Shown here one piece after another: positions 36,993 through 41,268 of a stretch of 41,268 nt of DNA (within the stretch, counting starts at the first letter, position 1; each line of letters starts with the position of its first letter). A program made the translations under genes and the position numbers. The stretch is from Deltaproteobacteria bacterium (GTDB taxonomy: Bacteria > Myxococcota_A > UBA796 > UBA9615): the NCBI GenBank assembly GCA_002724675.1, contig PBPL01000046.1:1-41268 (forward strand). The letters run 5' to 3'. The notes below the pieces were generated by a model. It worked only from the letters and a program-made list of their open reading frames with translations, had not been told where the DNA came from and made no database searches.

Positions 36993-37006
36993 AACCCACG
37001 TGGGTT
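36993..37006. promoter_or_regulatory. 14-bp perfect palindrome AACCCACGTGGGTT upstream of tamB
   Basis: A perfect 14-bp palindrome placed where the -35 box of the tamB promoter should be. It could be a dimeric regulator's operator. It is also between the 3' end of tRNA-Gly and tamB, so a tRNA terminator hairpin is an alternative, though the lack of a T run argues against it. Confidence 0.4.
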
Positions 37007-37032
37007 CGAGAGCATTTCAGGGGTCTGGAAAG

Positions 37033-37128
37033 AGCTGACTGATGGAGCGGGCGACGGGATTCGAACCCGCGACACCAAGCTTGGGAAGCTTGTACTCTAC
37101 CAACTGAGCTACGCCCGCTCAGTCAGCT
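37033..37128 (-). repeat. 10-bp inverted repeat exactly flanking the tRNA gene
   Basis: AGCTGACTGA directly precedes the first base of the tRNA and TCAGTCAGCT directly follows its CCA end (reading the minus strand). They are perfect complements of each other, so the precursor could extend the acceptor stem by 10 bp with UCCA bulged out. Confidence 0.8.
37043..37118 (-). tRNA. tRNA-Gly (anticodon CCC)
   Basis: A 76-nt cloverleaf on the minus strand with encoded CCA. Acceptor stem GCGGGCG/CGCCCGC, D arm GCTC-AGTTGGTA-GAGT, anticodon arm CAAGC-TTCCCAA-GCTTG with anticodon CCC, T arm GCGGG-TTCGAAT-CCCGT. Discriminator base U73. It resembles bacterial tRNA-Gly and reads GGG codons. Confidence 0.96.
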
Positions 37129-37204
37129 AGCTGGCGCGTTACGCAACCGACCGGATTGTACTCACGGTGTGAGTGATCGCAAGGCCGCACGGCATGGAGT
37201 CGGC

Positions 37205-39424
37205 CTACCCCTCCAGAGCATCGAGCCGACGCTGCGCTTCACCATCACGGAAATCCGGGACCTGGGTGACCACCTTTCGATACAACTTCACGGCCGAGGC
37301 CTTGCTCCCCACCGTCTCATAGGTCACTCCCAGCTCAAACAGCACTCGAACCACCTGCTCCCGATCGCTAGAGCCCTGAGCGATCAGGTCCTTGAACGCC
37401 TTCACCGAGCCCTTGAAGTCATGGGTACGGCGCAAGGCCAAGCCCAGAAGTTCCAGACTCTCAGACACCTGGTCTCCCTCTTCCACCGCTCGCCTCAGCT
37501 CGATGACTGCATCGTCGTAGGCGCCGCTCTGGAAGTAGGACTTGCCCAACTGAAACGACGTCAGGGTAGCGTCATTCAGGTCATCGAGATCGTCGAGATC
37601 GCCGAGGTCGCCGAGGTCGCCGAAGAGGTCATCTCCCAACGAAGCCGCTTCGGCAGCAGGCTCAGAATCATCGTCAGCAGAAGCCTGCTCGTGGTCAGAG
37701 TCTGCAGGCTCTTCCGGCTGTTCATCTGCCTCATCAGGATCGTCTACCGGCTCCACATCCTGTGTCATTTCAGCGGCAATGCGTTGCAGTTCCTCATCAT
37801 CGAAGTCAAAGTCACCGAAATCATCAGCGGCATCCTCGTCCTCGCCCTCGTCCCCATCCGCCGCATCGTCTTCGTTCACATCCCCCAACACGGCATCGGC
37901 CATGGCATCGGCATCGGCACCGGCACCGATCAACAGATCGGCCATCTCGTCGTCCACATCCCCATCATCGATCACCAACTCGGCGTCAGCTTCCTCGTCG
38001 TCATCCTCATCGATGACCGTAAGAGCATCATCATCACCCAGGGACTCGACCAGCTGAGAAGCCAGGTCGGCGAGGCCATCCCCCTCATCCTCGCCAGTCA
38101 GTGGCTCCACGTCGACAGCGTCCAAGGCCGACGGCTCCAGCTCGTCCACATAGTCGCCCATCGCCTCGAGGAACGCCTCCAACTTGCCGTTGGATTCTTC
38201 GTCCTCTGGATCCAGCTCGACGGCCCGAGACAGCACGGCCTTGGCGACAGGATAGTTCGCTTTGTCCATCGCCACTTCGTACATGGCGTTCATCGTAGCC
38301 TTCGCTTCGTCAAGAGCCTCTGCCTCAAGATAGAGCGGGAGCAGCGCACGATGCAGGGCAAAGCACCCTGAAGACTTGCCAATCGCCTTCTGCAACCGAG
38401 ACTGCGCGTGTTCGACTAGGTCGTACTCGACGAGCACCTCGGCCTCGCACAGACTCCGCTGGATCGACTCCGACAGCTCGCCTTCATCCAGTGTGAGGTC
38501 TGCAATGACAGAGGCGGAGCCCAACTCGTCCAGCTCCGAGCCACCTTCGAGAGCAGCAGCACCATCCGGGTCAATCTCCGAGATGCGGTCGTAGACTTGG
38601 TTGCGATAGTCATCGAAGCCCACATCCTCATAGATGCGGGCCAATTCCTTCAGCACCGCCACAGCCTTGGAGGGTTCGCCTAGATCCACGAAGCAGTCCG
38701 CCAACAGATTCAGCGTCTCGGTGTCCTGGGGGTCCGCCTTGAAGCAAGCCTGTAGCTTGGCGAGCGCTCGCCGCGGATCACCTCGATCGAGATACAAATC
38801 CGCCAGACGCCTAGCAATAGGGAGGTCATCTGGCTTCAGGTTGGCCATCGCCTCGTAGACCTTGAGCAAGGACTCGTTCTCGCCACGCTGCTTGAGGACC
38901 TTCGCCATCTTGGCCCAGACATCCATGGCGGCAACGGGGTCCGCCTCCTTGTGATAGATGTCAGCCAACTTCTCGCCGTACTCGATGCTCTCGGGGACGA
39001 TCTGAAGCAACTTCTTGTAGATATCAATGCGCTCCTTGATGGAGCCCGATTGTTCGTAGTGCTCAGCCACTACGTTGAAGTGGTCCATGGCATCCGACAG
39101 GTGTGCCAGCTGCTGGTAGATCTCCCCCAGCGACAGATGCCACTGCATCTGATCAGGCTCGAACCGAAGCATCTGTTTATAGATGGCTGCGGCCTTGGGA
39201 TAGAAACCGCCACGCTCGTAGGCCTCAGCGACGACGGAGAGTTCCTTCATTGCATCGGGGATGCTGCCCTGCCGAGCCAAGAGTTCGCCTATCTTCTGCC
39301 TCGTGCGCAAGTCCTTCGGATCGTCCTTCACGATCCGAGCGAGTTCCTTGATCGCGCGGTCCACGTTGTTACGCGACAAGTGTTTTTGTGCTGCTGCCAG
39401 CACTCTCGCCTTGTTCACCGCCAA
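37205..39424 (-). CDS. TPR-repeat protein with long acidic central region
   Basis: About 739 residues. The first 400 or so are TPR units (AAAIYKQMLRFEPDQMQWHLSLGEIYQQLAHL; AVAVLKELARIYEDVGF). The centre (about 430-610) is very acidic, with runs such as DEDDDEEADAELVIDDGDVDDE and GDLGDLGDLDDLDDLND. Another TPR block ends the protein (ATLTSFQLGKSYFQSGAYDDAVIELRRAVEEGD). No signal peptide is seen, so it is probably cytoplasmic and a protein-interaction scaffold; I do not assign a named family. The start is uncertain: TTG 39424 has GAGGAG 6 nt before it, GTG 39418 is close, and the track's TTG 39445 lies upstream of that Shine-Dalgarno. A TACACT element at 39473-39478 could be its -10. It lies 97 bp after accC in the same direction. 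Confidence 0.82.
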   Translation of the reverse strand: MAVNKARVLAAAQKHLSRNNVDRAIKELARIVKDDPKDLRTRQKIGELLARQGSIPDAMKELSVVAEAYERGGFYPKAAAIYKQMLRFEPDQMQWHLSLGEIYQQLAHLSDAMDHFNVVAEHYEQSGSIKERIDIYKKLLQIVPESIEYGEKLADIYHKEADPVAAMDVWAKMAKVLKQRGENESLLKVYEAMANLKPDDLPIARRLADLYLDRGDPRRALAKLQACFKADPQDTETLNLLADCFVDLGEPSKAVAVLKELARIYEDVGFDDYRNQVYDRISEIDPDGAAALEGGSELDELGSASVIADLTLDEGELSESIQRSLCEAEVLVEYDLVEHAQSRLQKAIGKSSGCFALHRALLPLYLEAEALDEAKATMNAMYEVAMDKANYPVAKAVLSRAVELDPEDEESNGKLEAFLEAMGDYVDELEPSALDAVDVEPLTGEDEGDGLADLASQLVESLGDDDALTVIDEDDDEEADAELVIDDGDVDDEMADLLIGAGADADAMADAVLGDVNEDDAADGDEGEDEDAADDFGDFDFDDEELQRIAAEMTQDVEPVDDPDEADEQPEEPADSDHEQASADDDSEPAAEAASLGDDLFGDLGDLGDLDDLDDLNDATLTSFQLGKSYFQSGAYDDAVIELRRAVEEGDQVSESLELLGLALRRTHDFKGSVKAFKDLIAQGSSDREQVVRVLFELGVTYETVGSKASAVKLYRKVVTQVPDFRDGEAQRRLDALEG

Positions 39425-39521
39425 AAGAAGCTCCTCAGACAACAACCCGGTCTTGCCCAGGCCAGGCCCGTGAGTGTAGCAGTCTCAGGAACAGGTGCCT
39501 CAGCGATGCAATGAGACGTCC

Positions 39522-40859
39522 TCATCCAAGCATGCGGTCGATGAAGCCCGTGTCGAGATCACCCGAGAGAAACACCTCATCTCGGAGCACCTTCTGATGG
39601 AAGGGGACGGTGGTACGAATCCCTTCCACAACGTACTCATCCAGTGCCCAGCGCATCCTTGCGATGGCCTCATCCCGGTCTTCTCCCCAGGCAATCAACT
39701 TGGCCAATAGCGAGTCATAAAAAGGCAAGACTCGCGCTCTGTCGTGCACCCAGGAGTCCACCCGAACGCCATAGCCTCCAGGCTCGTGGTATCCGGTGAT
39801 CCGTCCCGGAGCCGGTGCAAACGTGACCGGGTCCTCTGCGTTGATACGACACTCGATTGCATGGCCCCGCATCTGGATGTCCTCCTGACCAAAAGTCAGG
39901 GGCTGGCCGGCGGCACTCTGGATCATGGTCTTGACCAAATCGACGCCTGTCACCATCTCTGTGATGGGGTGCTCCACTTGAATCCGCGTGTTCATCTCGA
40001 TGAAGTAGAAGTTGCGATCCACATCAGCCAAGAACTCGACCGTCCCCGCAGAGCTGTAATTGATGGCCTTGGCAGCCGCAACGGCCGCGTCACCCAGCGC
40101 CTTTCGCATCCCCTCATCCACCAGTGGTGATGGAGCCTCTTCCAGCACCTTCTGGTGCCTGCGCTGCAAAGAACACTCTCGCTCTCCCAGGTGCACCACG
40201 TTGCCGTGCTCATCGCCCATCACCTGCACCTCAATGTGGCGAGGCTTCAGGATCAGCTTCTCCATGTAGAGGTCCCCATTGGAGAAGCAGGCTTTCGCTT
40301 CGGCCTGAGCCAACTGGAAGGCTGAAGCGAGCTCGCCAGCATCCTTGGCGATGCGCATACCCTTGCCGCCACCTCCAGCAGTAGCCTTCAGGAGCACTGG
40401 ATAGCCGATCCTCTCTGCAACATCGGCAGCCTCCTCGGCAGTCGCCAGGATGCCATCGGAGCCGGGGACGAGGGGGATGCCGGCAGCCTTGACTGTGGCC
40501 TTGGCGGTCGCCTTGTCACCCATCTTGCGGATCTGATCGCCGTTGGGGCCGATGAACTTGACCCCCACTCGCTGACAGACATCAGCAAACTCTGCGTTCT
40601 CCGCCAGGAACCCGTAGCCCGGATGAACCGCATCGGCACCGGAGACCTCAATGGCCGACATCATGGAAGGAACATTGAGGTACGACTCGGTGGCAGCAGG
40701 GGGGCCAATGCACAAAGAGTGGTCCGCAAAGCGCACATGCAGTGAGTTGGCATCAGCAGTCGAATGGACAGTAACCGTCTCGACCCCCAACTCCTTACAC
40801 GCACGGACTATGCGCAGGGCGATCTCTCCACGATTGGCGATCAGAACCTTCTTGAACAT
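39522..40859 (-). CDS. accC: Acetyl-CoA carboxylase, biotin carboxylase subunit
   Basis: 445 residues, the standard AccC length. The sequence starts with the family's [21 protein letters not shown] and contains the ATP-grasp Gly-rich loop [16 protein letters not shown], the [21 protein letters not shown] catalytic block and the [20 protein letters not shown] segment. It carboxylates the biotin of BCCP using ATP and bicarbonate, the first step of fatty-acid synthesis. The ATG at 40859 has GGAG about 7 nt upstream; the track's start 58 codons earlier is rejected. The biotinyl-domain gene lies 70 bp upstream in the same direction, the usual accB-accC order. Confidence 0.96.
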   Translation of the reverse strand: MFKKVLIANRGEIALRIVRACKELGVETVTVHSTADANSLHVRFADHSLCIGPPAATESYLNVPSMMSAIEVSGADAVHPGYGFLAENAEFADVCQRVGVKFIGPNGDQIRKMGDKATAKATVKAAGIPLVPGSDGILATAEEAADVAERIGYPVLLKATAGGGGKGMRIAKDAGELASAFQLAQAEAKACFSNGDLYMEKLILKPRHIEVQVMGDEHGNVVHLGERECSLQRRHQKVLEEAPSPLVDEGMRKALGDAAVAAAKAINYSSAGTVEFLADVDRNFYFIEMNTRIQVEHPITEMVTGVDLVKTMIQSAAGQPLTFGQEDIQMRGHAIECRINAEDPVTFAPAPGRITGYHEPGGYGVRVDSWVHDRARVLPFYDSLLAKLIAWGEDRDEAIARMRWALDEYVVEGIRTTVPFHQKVLRDEVFLSGDLDTGFIDRMLG

Positions 40860-40929
40860 CTGTGCTCCGAACTGGTCCTTGTGGGACGAGGTGGCATGAC
40901 TCGGCGCGAACGAGCGCGCTGAAGCGCGG

Positions 40930-41268
40930 TCAAGCAGGCTCGATGACGAACAGGGCTTGGTCGTACTCGACGGTCTCTGCGTTCTCGACGAGGACCTTCT
41001 TGACGACACCGTCGGCATCGCACTCAATCTCATTCATGAGCTTCATCGCCTCGACAATGCACAAGGTCTGCCCCTTGTGAACCGTCTGACCCACATCGGC
41101 AAAGGGAGCGTCATCCGAGCTCTCCCGAATCAATTCATCTCCGGTCTTTGGGCACTCTCCGGGGGTCGCTGGTAGATCGATTGGAGCTGGCAACAAATCC
41201 ACGACGCTATCTAAGAGCGGCTGCACACCTTTATTCTTGAAAGCGGTTCCACAGAGAACCGGGGTGCA
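40930..41268 (-). CDS. Chimeric ORF: EF-G fragment joined in frame to the C-terminal half of BCCP (AccB); runs off window end
   Basis: Reading from the window edge, the frame first encodes [36 protein letters not shown] and [16 protein letters not shown], which are the end of the G domain of elongation factor G (the normal EF-G would continue ALAFKI). From about 41098-41115 the sequence switches to [25 protein letters not shown] and [13 protein letters not shown], the biotinyl domain of BCCP with the biotinylated Lys in EAMKLM. No stop lies between. The switch occurs where the two proteins share a short similar string (DDAPFA in EF-G, DADPFxxVG in BCCP). The BCCP N-terminal half is absent. 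It may be an assembly chimera, a deletion fusion or a real fusion; see findings. Confidence 0.85.
   Translation of the reverse strand, partial: CTPVLCGTAFKNKGVQPLLDSVVDLLPAPIDLPATPGECPKTGDELIRESSDDAPFADVGQTVHKGQTLCIVEAMKLMNEIECDADGVVKKVLVENAETVEYDQALFVIEPA

Noticed and set aside
37169-38371. 400-aa plus-strand ORF opposite the TPR gene
   Set aside because: It is the antisense of the TPR protein's acidic repeats and has an Ile/Val/His-rich composition with no recognisable domain; the minus-strand frame has clear TPRs.

Overview
The window reads as a chromosomal segment of a GC-rich Gram-negative bacterium. The outer-membrane machinery (Tol system, an Omp85/TamA-like porin, TamB), many lipoprotein signal peptides, a c-di-GMP-I (GEMM) riboswitch and exported proteins with Asp-rich tethers (DDDDSA type) point to a deltaproteobacterial or Myxococcota-like lineage. 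The lineage is inference from gene content. No insertion sequence, prophage, CRISPR array or rRNA is visible, and no gene-free stretch exceeds about 300 bases.

Layout. 1-1290 (minus): a truncated small protein and a polytopic membrane protein of unknown function, overlapping by 8 bp. 1357-3896 (plus): an SDR oxidoreductase, an Mrp-type Fe-S carrier ATPase and an adrenodoxin-type [2Fe-2S] ferredoxin. 3946-8718 (minus): an apparent operon of a membrane protein fused to a metallophosphoesterase, an aldo/keto reductase and a fatty-acid desaturase. 8863-13578 (plus): a penicillin-acylase-family lipoprotein, a 3-hydroxyacyl-CoA dehydrogenase and a FadR-type regulator with a FadR-like operator and promoter directly upstream. 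13709-15363 (plus): promoter, c-di-GMP riboswitch and a lipoprotein with an Asp tract and receptor-L-domain-like repeats, closed by a strong hairpin. 15606-18764 (minus): a lipoprotein and a discoidin-like/beta-propeller exported protein. 18835-22269: two divergent lipoprotein genes that look like paralogues, separated by an M19 dipeptidase. 22306-24144 (minus): thymidine kinase and an uncharacterised protein. 24322-29609 (plus): an EcsC-family protein, then tolQ-tolR-tolA-tolB and a Ppx/GppA phosphatase. 29623-36968 (minus): tamB followed by a large TamA-like Omp85 protein. Then tRNA-Gly(CCC), a TPR protein, accC, and at the window edge an ORF whose upstream half is elongation factor G and whose downstream half is biotin carboxyl carrier protein.

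How it works together. Two envelope systems, Tol for outer-membrane constriction and TamA/TamB for envelope assembly and transport, sit back to back. Fatty-acid functions recur (desaturase, hydroxyacyl-CoA dehydrogenase, FadR, AccC). The lipoprotein region is the most lineage-specific part. One of its genes appears to be controlled by c-di-GMP, the second messenger for surface and motility transitions.

Start codons. Where the ORF track begins at an implausible codon I moved the start by Shine-Dalgarno position, gene overlap or a TATAAT-like element. Several genes (at 1290, 8863, 21265, 24322, 36968) have a -10-like hexamer only 6-8 nt before the start and no clear Shine-Dalgarno, which suggests leaderless transcripts.
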